Source: Corylus avellana (lineage: Eukaryota > Streptophyta > Magnoliopsida > Fagales > Betulaceae). Taken from it: DNA of 64,000 bases. The stretch covers positions 1,821,989 through 1,885,988 of the forward strand of contig NC_081549.1 in the NCBI RefSeq assembly GCF_901000735.1, in the 5' to 3' direction. The stretch's first letter is position 1. Every line of letters starts with the position of its first letter. The notes below the pieces were generated by a model. The model was not told where the DNA came from and did not search any database. It saw nothing but the letters and a program-made list of their open reading frames with translations. A program made the translations under genes and the position numbers. Positions 27,801 through 36,646 of this stretch are shown here, one piece after another.

Positions 27801-30741
27801 GTTCAACAAGCTTCTCTTCATCCTTGAGCTTCTTGTCATCTTCAATGGTTGGATCATCTACATCATGCAATACCTAAAAAAGATCATCATGACAGAAGAC
27901 AATTAACTAAAGTAGGTTAAGATTGTAAACAAAAACTGACTTTGTTTTGAGCATTAGGAAGACAATGACCATAAAAGATACCAGGCTAGAAAATGAAAAT
28001 GAATTAATACAGAACTGGAAAAAATTTGATTAATCCATGTAAATGTTATATATCATAAATATGTTGACATAGAAAACATCTACCTATTTAGTTACACCAT
28101 GACTGAATTACCATCACAAACTCCAAATCAAAATAGGAATAACTAGAGCCCAACTACTCTATGATCTCCAAAACTTCACCATACTAAATAATATATAGAC
28201 ACAAAAATAAAGTACACCATAGCATAGGGTTCAACTTGGACATTCTTGTTTAGAATAAGCTAGGATGATACTCCCTTCAGTTGTCCTAACCTCATCTTCA
28301 TTGTCTTTCTCATTCTAATAACGCCACTAATGATGCCTTGCCCATCTGCATTCAGTTTATGGATTGCCTTATTTTCAGTGACTATTTCTTTTCCTTTTTC
28401 TTTGGGGGGCAGGGGGATGAACCAAGAAAACAATTACATGCAAGGGCCACATTTTCTGCAAAACCATCTTTCATTGCATTTGGCTGCACTCATTTGACTG
28501 ATTATTACCATATTCCTTACCAAACTGCCTTAAATTTTTCATTCACTTTTTGCAGCAATCAATTTCAGATTGCAAAGGATGCACAGCCCAACTTGCACAT
28601 GGCTTCATGGAGTAGTTTGATCAAAGGAAAAAAAGTTTCAAGAGGCAAACAAAAAGTTTGTTGCAGAATCCTCAAGCGCTCTCCGATCTTTGGTTGCTCA
28701 AGCAAGAAGCTACAGGAGACAAACAAAAAGTTCGCTTTATGTTCGATCGACCTGGCTCGAGCGAGAATGTGACTAATCACAAGATATTGATCTAGCACGA
28801 TGATCACTCGAGCAAGATGCATTTGTTTTTAATACAGACTAGTTTTGTAATTTTGCTTTCAGGGCTACATCCCTTCTATTTAAGCACAATATGACCAGCT
28901 TGGCCGACCAATTGTTCATTTTTATTAGTTTTCTCATTTTTATTAGTCTTTCGTCAATTTTTCTATATTTCTTAGAATTTTTCTAGTTTTATAGAAGAGT
29001 TTTTTTAGTTTGAAGATTTTGTTCTGACAGGCCACGCAGCATCATGCATTCATTTCCAAGAAACTGATGGTTGCTCAAACAAGAAAATTTCCAAAAACAT
29101 GTCATTGTTAACTAGGACAAAACTCTTGCTCGGAGGATCCTATTTCTTCAATCAAACTGTTATCAACACCCATGCTTTTTTTGGATAACTATTTTATTTT
29201 TATTAGAAAAATGAGAGGCCTCAATTATACAGGATTTATACAAACGATTCACCAAAAGAATACATGCGAAACTCAGCAAGTCTATAAAATATAGAAAGAA
29301 TAAAGCTAGATGCATCAAAAAGCAGGCATCCACCCAGACACTGATCTCAAAAATTAAAGACTTATGCCGGATTGTAGAAACCTCAACACTATTAAAGGTC
29401 CTGTTTTTCCTCTCCCACCATATAGTTGACATTATACATAGAGGAGTAACATTCCATATTGGTCCATTACCATGCCTTCCCAAAAGCCCTTTGAACAAAG
29501 AAAAAAACATCAATAACTTTAAGGCATCACCAATTGAGCTCCAAACAAAGAGATGGCAGAAGACAACAAGTCTTGAGCAACAGAGTAATTAAGCCATAGA
29601 CGCCTGGGTGGCAGAATTTGTCCTCCATTATATTCAAGACGGACAACTCCACATATTGCTGATTATTTTGTTTTAAAATGTCCTTGGTCATAATCATCTA
29701 ATAATTCTGGACTGAGTTCTACTGAAACCCAATCTAGCGTGCATTACTATTCAATAAATTTCTGAGACCAATCGTTCATTTATTTCTACAGCATATGTAA
29801 GACATTAAAACCACCAACACAAGAAAGTCTGCTTCAACGAAGATCTACGGAACTACATATATGAATTTCAGCTACAGTGGGGCGCTCACACACATACCTG
29901 AGAATCTTCCAAAACTGTTTCGGGATTTTCCAACTGATCTGTCAAGGACAAAGAGCCATCTCCTTGACCGCCAGGAACAAGGATTTTATTCGATGCAGCA
30001 ATAGCTAGTGATGAGGAGTCAGAATCGGAAGAAGACATTCCAGCAAAGATCATCCCTGTAAACAGTCACCAAATTCGTTTTATATAAATGATAACAGGAA
30101 CTAATTGCAAATATTCAGTCATCAGCTGAGCATAAACATAAATTTAAGATACTTGTTAAAGACAAAACGAGTCGTTTCAGAGGCAATGCCTCCACGGACC
30201 AAACTATTACCGCAAGTTAGTTGTGAAGATTTGATTATAACTTCTTCTGAGTATCCATAAAAATTAACTTTCTTCAGGACCAATCAGAAAGTCCACTTTA
30301 CTTCTATTCCTTCTCTTTTCCGAATCACATGATCCGAGCACTGATAGAAATTGCGAAGGCCGAAACAAAACAGGGCTCTCATATACAAGAAAACCCTCAA
30401 TCTACATTGAATCCAATACATACATCTATGTCCATGCGTGGGAATGTGTACATGGCTAAAGTTACCATTGGTAGCACACCATCCTCAATATATACTCGTT
30501 GAGCAAATGAAACAGACGCTCAAGCTCCGAGAAAAACAAAATAGAAAAAGAAAAAGAAATTGAAACCAAAGAAAATCGAGAAGGTTCATATAATCATAGA
30601 GATGGTTGTATTACTAGAAAACGACTCCTTCTTCAGCAAGAGAGAACGATTTGTGCTCCGGCTGCCATCGGCGCCCGGTAGCGACCACTTGCACGTTGAC
30701 GGAGCCGCAGGGAATCGTATACCTGAGATCGTGTAGATCAT
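9964..30741 (-). CDS. SBE2: Starch branching enzyme II (1,4-alpha-glucan branching enzyme), plastid
   Basis: Cuts alpha-1,4 glucan chains and rejoins them through alpha-1,6 bonds to make amylopectin branches in plastids. Twenty-two exons read in frame to 865 residues: 30741-30615, 30055-29898, 27873-27572, 26571-26473, 25313-25271, 24045-23986, 22702-22622, 21829-21713, 21238-21155, 20153-20032, 19827-19708, 18354-18225, 18111-18001, 17689-17561, 16068-15965, 14350-14206, 13387-13240, 13082-12982, 12744-12667, 11243-11088, 10252-10178, 10071-9964. The start [11 protein letters not shown] matches the SBEII transit-peptide style. An acidic linker precedes [19 protein letters not shown]48 module follows (about 225-320, YREWAP and GDFNNWNP), then a GH13 barrel with the probable nucleophile Asp505 (GFRFDGV), acid/base Glu560 (SIGED) and Asp628 (AESHDQ). 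The C-terminus is short (EPEPVKR), without the long acidic repeats I recall from potato. All borders checked are GT-AG and the gene appears functional. Class II rather than class I is judged from the N-terminus and motifs. Confidence 0.95.
11405..11945 (-). mobile_element. LINE 3' fragment in SBE2 intron 19
   Basis: On the - strand, 11936-11682 encodes a zf-RVT-like zinc-binding segment ([18 protein letters not shown], then WRIAPLCLM) found after the reverse transcriptase of plant L1-type LINEs. Downstream (11640-11410) comes the typical 3' end, with a TGTATACTTCCTGTGTACT-type motif and an A-rich tail near 11415-11435. The reverse transcriptase and endonuclease are absent, so it is a 5'-truncated insertion in the same orientation as the host gene. 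Confidence 0.75.
14011..14125. mobile_element. Small MITE in SBE2 intron 16
   Basis: The left end GAGTAATGCTATTTACTAG and the reverse complement of the right end (TAATTCTATTTAGTTGATTC) align, with TACAACTG in both arms. The GAGTAATG terminus is shared with the element at 35451-35609, suggesting one MITE family. Confidence 0.45.
14845..14960 (-). mobile_element. tRNA-derived SINE fragment in SBE2 intron 15
   Basis: On the - strand the segment has an A-box-like GGATCAGTGGTTGG followed, at the spacing of a tRNA promoter, by a B-box-like GGTTCAAAACCCAC. Such tRNA-related heads mark plant SINEs. The 3' body is short and AT-rich. It does not fold into a complete tRNA, so it is not called as a tRNA gene. 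Confidence 0.5.
15889..15911. repeat. GA microsatellite in SBE2 intron 15
   Basis: An uninterrupted GA dinucleotide run about 100 bases from exon 15. Nothing else is notable around it. Confidence 0.85.
20338..20432 (-). mobile_element. SINE-like fragment in SBE2 intron 9
   Basis: Read on the - strand, a GGAGGTCATGGGTG segment resembling a tRNA-type B box is followed by CACTGTGTGCAG and a poly-A tract (the T run at 20345-20360 on +). This is the layout of a short retroposed SINE. Similarity is judged by eye only. Confidence 0.4.
24400..24640 (+). mobile_element. LINE 3' tail (+ strand) in SBE2 intron 5
   Basis: The sequence CTTTTGTACAATTCCTAAATACTTGGG followed by a TTTATTTATTAAAAATAAATAA tail resembles the 3' ends of the other LINE fragments in this gene, but in the opposite orientation to SBE2. 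No coding part remains. Confidence 0.45.
24797..24925 (-). mobile_element. LINE 3' tail in SBE2 intron 5
   Basis: A T run at 24797-24819 (poly-A on the - strand) is followed by GTAATCAAGATATCGTTAAA, GCGTAAGGCACCCC and ACATGAAGTATACAATAG. These motifs recur in the same order at 25725-25845 and 11430-11530, showing a shared LINE family end. It is 5'-truncated to about 110 bases. Confidence 0.6.
25725..25845 (-). mobile_element. LINE 3' tail in SBE2 intron 4
   Basis: The segment TTTGGATAAGTATTAA, then GAAAGCGTAAGGCACCCC, then CTACACAGGCCGTATGC repeats the order seen at 24797-24925. It is a severely 5'-truncated LINE copy in the same orientation as SBE2. Confidence 0.6.
28430..29080. other. Unclassified inserted sequence in SBE2 intron 2
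   Basis: This stretch differs in composition from the surrounding intron. It has GC-richer blocks with repeated CTCGAGC/CTCAAGC-type motifs (28660-28815), a TATA-like CTATTTAAGCACA at 28878, and then a T-rich run of TTTTTATTAG and TTTTTCTA motifs. The pattern recalls the promoter and 3' part of an LTR. I could not find paired ends or a target duplication, so identity stays open. Confidence 0.3.
29163..29560 (-). mobile_element. LINE 3' fragment in SBE2 intron 2
   Basis: On the - strand 29513-29163 encodes [20 protein letters not shown], the conserved end of the zf-RVT region in plant non-LTR retrotransposons. It is followed by a degraded 3' region ending in an A-rich tail near 29200. Upstream reverse transcriptase is missing. 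Confidence 0.7.
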
Positions 30742-31480
30742 TTTCTAGAGCTTTTCGAAAACCGAGACACAGATCTAGACTCTCCACTGAGTGTGAGAGG
30801 GACCCCGGGTGAGTATGTGAGTGTTTGTTTATTTGAGTGTAAGGCGGCGAGAGAAGCGTGAACAGAAAATTCAGAGTAGCAAGTGCTACGTGTGCAGTGG
30901 AGAGTTGCATGGGGGCGGAAGGTGGGTGGGACCTACCAAGACGAATTCTCCATCGTCCATCGCTCCCTGGTGGGTTTGGCTCTCCTCGTGGCACGCCACG
31001 TCGGCTCTGACGTCGTTGAAGATCAGAAACGAAAGGTTGTGGACGTGCGAGGTGAAACGGAGGGAAAAAGGCACTTTTTGCAATCGATTGTTATCCGTGG
31101 CTACGGTGAAAATTTGGAATTATGGTTTTAGATTTTTAAATTAAGGAATTTAAGTATTTTTTAAATATTAAAATATTTTAAAAAATATCATTTATTAAAA
31201 ATGTGTATGTTATTCAAGCAGTTAAAAAGAATTTTTCAACATGACATTTTTCAAGTGTTTTGATTTAATACTTAAAAATGAAATAAGTTTCATAATTTTA
31301 CATTCATTTTTTCGTCGACCTGGTGTGATTTAAATGATTTTTTTTACATCAATTATTTAAAATCCATTTACATCAACACACAAAAAAAAAAAAAAAATTG
31401 TAAAAAGTAATAATTTTTTTATTTGAGTCATATTACGTATCATTTTATGTTCTCTCTCTTCTTTGTTAATGATATCATAT
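30742..31480 (-). promoter_or_regulatory. SBE2 leader and promoter region
   Basis: Sequence upstream of the SBE2 start codon. The first 300 bases are GC-richer than the flanks and contain the untranslated leader. A + strand open frame (30821-31144) overlaps but resembles no protein family. Beyond 31135 the DNA is strongly AT-rich. No precise core promoter could be assigned. Confidence 0.35.
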
Positions 31481-31900
31481 TCTATGTCTTCATTATTTCA
31501 CATGACTCCTGTACAATTTTGTACTTTCCGATCCTGCCCTGACCAAGAGACGTATCTGCATATCCTAGCTACTAGTCAGTAGTCACCAGCATCCCCAGCA
31601 CCCAATTGTTCGAAACCACGAGCGTGCCCAGAAATACTAACAGTAGCCTGAATAATAATTGAGAAAGAAACTGCTTACCTTATGCTCTCTTGTCATCAGA
31701 AACGACGCAAGTGGGCTGTGAAATCACCTATCCTCTTATTCGTTGATATCACATCATCAACGAATATACCATCCCCTGTCAAAATCGAATGGCATCTTAA
31801 ACAAAATATTCATCTTCCAATACAGCAATCGATATTGCTGGGTTGGTTTTTTGCTTATTGGAATCAAAGAGAGAAGAAGCCAATTAGGCCAAGCAATAGG
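31470..31900. repeat. 3' flank of the RLPH2 duplication unit, copy A
   Basis: This segment matches 36126-36465 in the same orientation: both contain GACCAA-AGA-GTATCTGCATATCCTAGC, AACGACGCAAGT and ATGGCATCTTAAACAAAATATT. It shows that the duplication that made RLPH2-A and -B included about 2 kb of DNA beyond the stop codon, later lengthened in copy A by the repeats at 32215-33320. Confidence 0.75.
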
Positions 31901-32214
31901 CCGCTTCACAAACAGATAAAAAAACCTCAAAACTATTGAGCCCAATATCGTTATATGCCAACTCCATGACTTCCACAGAACCAGGCCCAGACTCAAACAT
32001 CAGGCTTTGGACTGAGATCTTCTCCAGTCCATTTGGACAGGAGGGGAGCCGATTCTCTTTAACATAGGGGTAGAATTGTCCAAAAAAAACTTTTTGAACA
32101 ATTTTGCCTCTGCTTTAGCAAGAACCGGCTCCCTTCCCGTCGATTTGGACCGGAGAGAAAATAAACTGGAAAGAATTCAAATGCGCTTTTTTGAGACAAC
32201 TGCATTTGATTCTT

Positions 32215-33320
32215 TTTGCCAATTGAATAATGTTTTTCTCTATATTGAGTTTGACAAAATTCTTCAAATTATATCTTTATATATAAAAAGAAGCGTGATT
32301 TGACCAGCACTCTCAAAAATACATATAAAACTCATATGTTCTAATAACAAATATCAATCTCATAGACTGAGTAAAAAAAATCCCCTCAATTTAGAGAAAA
32401 AAACACTTTGTCCAAATACTAACTCAAATGAGTAAAAGTAAAACGACATTTTACCTGTAAAGTGTAAACTATTATCACTGTTTTATTTAATCCTATAAAC
32501 TTTAACTCAGTGTAACAGTAGTGAAGGATAAGATTTAAAAGGACACAAAAGCTAATGGGGTTATGGCCAATGGTAGTGTCCATGGAGAATACTAGCTCAA
32601 GCCCTGACGGGGGGAAGAGAGTGAAAAGCTTCCTTTATCATATATCTTTTTTCTTTTCCCTTTTACTGGGAATAAATATAGGGGATGCATACCGATACAG
32701 TCTCTCTTATAAGCATAATGTACTACGGAAAAAAAAAGGCTAATGGTAATTTTAAAAGTCACCTCATTCTTAAAGTGATACAATAATAACACAAGAGTGA
32801 CTTTGTAGCATTACTCATTTTTGCCAATTGGATAAGGTATTAAATTGACATATGTTTATATATAAAGAAGCGTGATTTGATGGGCATTCTAAAAAATAAA
32901 TATAAAACTCATATGTTTGTAATGACAAATATCAATTTAATAGACCGAGTAAAAATAAAAAAAATAAAAAAATTCCCCCCAATTTAGATTTTTTATTTTT
33001 ATTTTTGTCCAAATACTAACTGAAAAGAGAAAGTAAAACGACATTTTACCTGTAAAGTGTAAACTATTATCACTGTTTTATTTAATCTATAAACTTTAAC
33101 TCAGTGCAACTGTAGTGATGGATAAGATTTAAAAGGACACAAAAGCTAATGGGGTCATGGCCAATGGTAGTGTCCATGGAGAATACTAGCTCAAGCCCTG
33201 ATGGGGGGAAGAGAGTGAAAAGCTTTATTATATATCTTTTTTCTTTTCCCCTTTACTGGGAATAAATGTAGGGGGTGCAACTGATACAGTCTCTCTTATA
33301 AGCATAATGTACTACGGAGA
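32215..33320. repeat. Direct duplication of about 500 bp
   Basis: Blocks near 32215-32725 and 32820-33315 are near-identical direct copies. Both carry AAGAAGCGTGATTTGA, AAAACGACATTTTACCTGT, GTGTCCATGGAGAATACTAG and ATAAGCATAATGTACTACGG. The sequence between (32740-32815) ends GTAGCATTACTC, a terminus seen in MITEs here. No protein-coding potential was recognised. Confidence 0.85.
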
Positions 33321-33653
33321 AAAGCTTATTGTTCCTTTTACTTGTCCATGGCCAGAAAGTTCATGTATCATCGGTATCTGCAACTTGCAAGACTGCAGTG
33401 GCTGTTTATACCGCATTCAACATATTTCACCAATTACATGATACAAGCATTGCAGAAAAATAGCACTAGACAAGTCTAGAATTATTCAATATTCCTTCAA
33501 GTAATTGTATAATTGGAGTCACTTTTTCATCTCTATTATCTTCCACCAACAAATGGGGAGTACTGACGTTCATCCTGTGATCATATGCTTCACAAAATTT
33601 AGTAAGAAAGGATATAGACACTTCATCGTGACCATTTACCAAAAGCTTGAAAA

Positions 33654-35337
33654 CTAGTTTGCCAAAACATCGGTATCACGGACAATCTTCATTGACGGAA
33701 GCACGATTGCTGCCACTGGTTTCCCCTCGAATCCGCCGCCTTCATCAATAATCAGCCTGAGGCCATTGACGTGAAGCTTCCCATGGTGACCACTTACCAC
33801 AATGGTGGGATTCTCAGTCAGTCCCTATGAGATACCAAAAGCGAAATATATAAACTTCAGTCATATTTCATATTATAAGAATGATACGATTATATCTCAA
33901 TGAAGCCACAAAAGCAATTTCCTAATCAAGTACGACTGTGAGCAAAGGAATCTCTATCCCACGATAAAGTAACAGCTTTGTTAGTGATCGGGATTGGCTG
34001 CAATTTTCCAACCGAATTGCAGCCTGCCCTTACATGAAAAGGGCTCTTATCTACCCGAGCAGGTGTTCGGAAAGTCCGAAAACAAGTCAGTTCTATTGGA
34101 ACCCTCTATCAATGAGCTGCAATCCGGGGTAAAAAGACAATTCGAACAGCTAAAAAGGAGATATAAGAGATAGTGAGCCATCACCTTTGGGATATCCCAT
34201 ACATTCTTCCTTCCGCTAAGAGCCTCTACCTTAGGAACTCGGGTGTCCCGGGCTCTCAAAAAATTCAGCTGCTCTTCCACATTTTTGTTTCTCTCTAAAC
34301 CAGCATGCACAGCAATCAACTTACAATGTATGAGTCCATCATCTGTTTCCACACAGACATCGTTCTGGAAACAAAATTCACATCACCAAGGTAATTCATT
34401 ATTTTCTCCGATACAATCAATAGGCTTATCAAACATTGTTCTTGAACATGGAAAGTGCACCAACTGGTTATAAACTAATAAAAATTTCTTCTCATAGTTT
34501 ACAATAAAAATGAAAATGCAACCAAAACGAGCCTGACCTCTTCGTGCACCCAAACCAGATCAGCAAGAAACTTCTTGTGCTCATCAGGAACAGCTTTAAC
34601 CAAATCTGCCCACAATCAAGTTCAGAAATTTAGCATTAGCACAATGAAACTAATTATTACACACGGAAACCACCTAATCAAACACGAGCACCAACAATTA
34701 CCCCAAAACAGAAGTACCCACCATCCCACTGAATCAAAAAAATCAAACACCAAAATACCACAATCAATAAAATCAGACAAGAAAAGAATTCAGACCCAGT
34801 ACCAGCAGACCCATGAGGAACACCGTAGGACTCAAAAGTAGGCCCAGCATCATAGATCGAGCCCTTGTACTCCGTCCCCTTCGCCACATTGAACCTCTCC
34901 TTGATAATCCCACCCCACCTCCTCCCTTGCAAGTGCATATCCTCGTACCCATTTCCCTTGAACCACCCTTCTCGATCCTCGTTCCCCTCGTACTCCTTCC
35001 ACGCCTCGGAGAACTCGAACCCCTCGTCCGGAGGCCGAGGCAGGACTCCGACGAACGCGGCGAAAGCGAGGTCGTGGTTGCCGCAGAGGAACACGTGGGT
35101 CTGGTCCGGGTACGTGGAGGGTAGGCGAAGGAGGAAGTCGATGACCTGGCGGGTGTCCGGTCCGCGGTCGCAGTAGTCGCCGAGGAAGATGATGAGCGCG
35201 GTCTTGAAGTCCTGTGGGTCGATTTGGGACTGGAGGTTGGACCAGAGGCTTTGGAGCTTGTTGACGTAGCCATGGGTGTCGCCTATGCAGCACACCACTC
35301 TGGGCTTGGTGTTGGGTTCTGATCGGGGGCCTGACAT
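33654..35337 (-). CDS. RLPH2-type protein phosphatase, copy A
   Basis: Calcineurin-like PPP phosphatase of the Rhizobiales-like (RLPH2) group. The Arabidopsis member is known to prefer phosphotyrosine despite its PPP fold. Four exons (35337-34803, 34605-34538, 34364-34185, 33824-33654) join in frame to 317 residues, against about 309 in Arabidopsis as I recall it. Metal-binding motifs are all present: GDTHG at 19-23, GDYCDRG at 53-59, GNHD at 86-89, VHAGL near 220-224 and SGHHG near 272-276. No signal peptide is evident, so a cytosolic or nuclear location is likely. Exon 1 is GC-rich, which creates long spurious frames on the other strand. The gene appears intact. It is paralogous to copies B and C; A has Asp after GNH where B and C have Glu. 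Confidence 0.93.
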
Positions 35338-35450
35338 TTCTCCTCTTTTCTCTTCTTTTTTGGATGCGCAGAGAGCTCAAGAATACAATCTGAAAAACGC
35401 AGACGTCGTTACAAAGCATGTATTTATAGTTTCATTGGTCAATTCTAGAG

Positions 35451-35609
35451 GAGTAATGTTATAAAGTTTTTTTACGCTGTGATGTAATTTTTAAAATCAC
35501 TAATAGATTAAAAGTTAATAAATTTTATATTAAATTTAACGATAATTTTAAAAGTCACATTACATTTAGGATTACTATAAGAGAATTCTAAAAACTTCTA
35601 GCATTACTC
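35451..35609. mobile_element. MITE upstream of RLPH2-A
   Basis: The ends GAGTAATG (35451) and CATTACTC (35602-35609) are inverted, and the arms continue to pair (AAAGTTTTTTTA with TAAAAACTT; TGATGTAATTTTTAAAATCA with its counterpart TGATTTTAAA-type complement). About 160 bp, non-coding, within 120 bases of the RLPH2-A start codon, hence in its promoter. Confidence 0.6.
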
Positions 35610-36646
35610 AGACATTACTCAAATTATATCCAGAAACATAACAAATTCAATGGATATGAAAAGGTCCATCAAAATCAAGATTTACCTAACCCGTTTGGAC
35701 TTTCTCAGTTTTCCGATCATCATTTTTTTAATATAATTAAAGATTTTATTTACATTAATATTTATTATTTTTATTACTTTAATATCTATCAACATTTTAA
35801 AAGTGATACTATCATATGTTACTCTACTTTATTGTAATTTTTTTCCTATTCAATATGGAAAAAAGGATTACAAGAAAACAAAAAATTAAGAGTCATACAG
35901 GATGGTTTTTAAAGTGATAAACATGTACTACCACATTAATTTATAAACGTGGTGTCATATGAACTATTATTCGATGAATTCACATTTTAGTAGTTAATAT
36001 AATAAGTACCACAAAAATTGTAACATCGGATTGTTCTACCACCAAAAAACTCTCTAAACACTTTCTTTTTTCTTTTTCTTTTTTAATAAAGAATGAACGA
36101 CAAAAAAAAAAGTTGCATCCCAAATCCTGATTCCAGTCCCTTATTTCACATTAATCTTGCACAATTTTGTGCTTTCGGATCCTGGCCTGACCAAAAGAAG
36201 TATCTGCATATCCTAGCGATTCAGTCACCAGCATCCAATTGCTCAAAAGCTGCCCAGAAAGGTCGTGATTGAGAAAGAAATTTCTTATCTCATGCTTGCT
36301 TGTCTACAAAAACGACGCAAGTAGGGCTCTGAAAGTGAAATCAACTGTCGTCTTATTCGTTAGTATCACATCCTCAACGAATGTTCAAAAATCAAATGGC
36401 ATCTTAAACAAAATATTTCCATATTCCAATAAAGCAATAAATATTGATGGGTTGGTTTTGTAAAGTCTTGAAAAGTATATTCCACTGCGGTAGCGATTTA
36501 GTGACGGCGGCAGGACTGCCGGACAGATTTGGCAGTGATCGTGGGGCCGTCAAAATCCCTCTTCCCTTGATCATATGTTTCACAGGGTTTAGAAATAAAG
36601 AATACAGACACTTCATTATGATCAATATTCACCAAAAGCTTGAAAA
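35610..36646. other. Intergenic spacer between RLPH2-A and RLPH2-B
   Basis: AT-rich DNA without a gene. From 36126 on it is the 3' flank of RLPH2-B, homologous to 31470-31900. Nothing else was recognised. Confidence 0.6.

Noticed and set aside
30821..31144. 107-residue open frame on + opposite the SBE2 leader
   Set aside because: No similarity recognised, and it overlaps the GC-rich leader and promoter of SBE2.
34850..35419. Long open frames of up to 189 residues in other frames of RLPH2-A exon 1 (and the equivalents at 38804-39473 and 52466-52972)
   Set aside because: Exon 1 is GC-rich and has few stop codons in any frame; these frames are Arg/Pro/Ser-rich, overlap the real phosphatase exon and lack family motifs.
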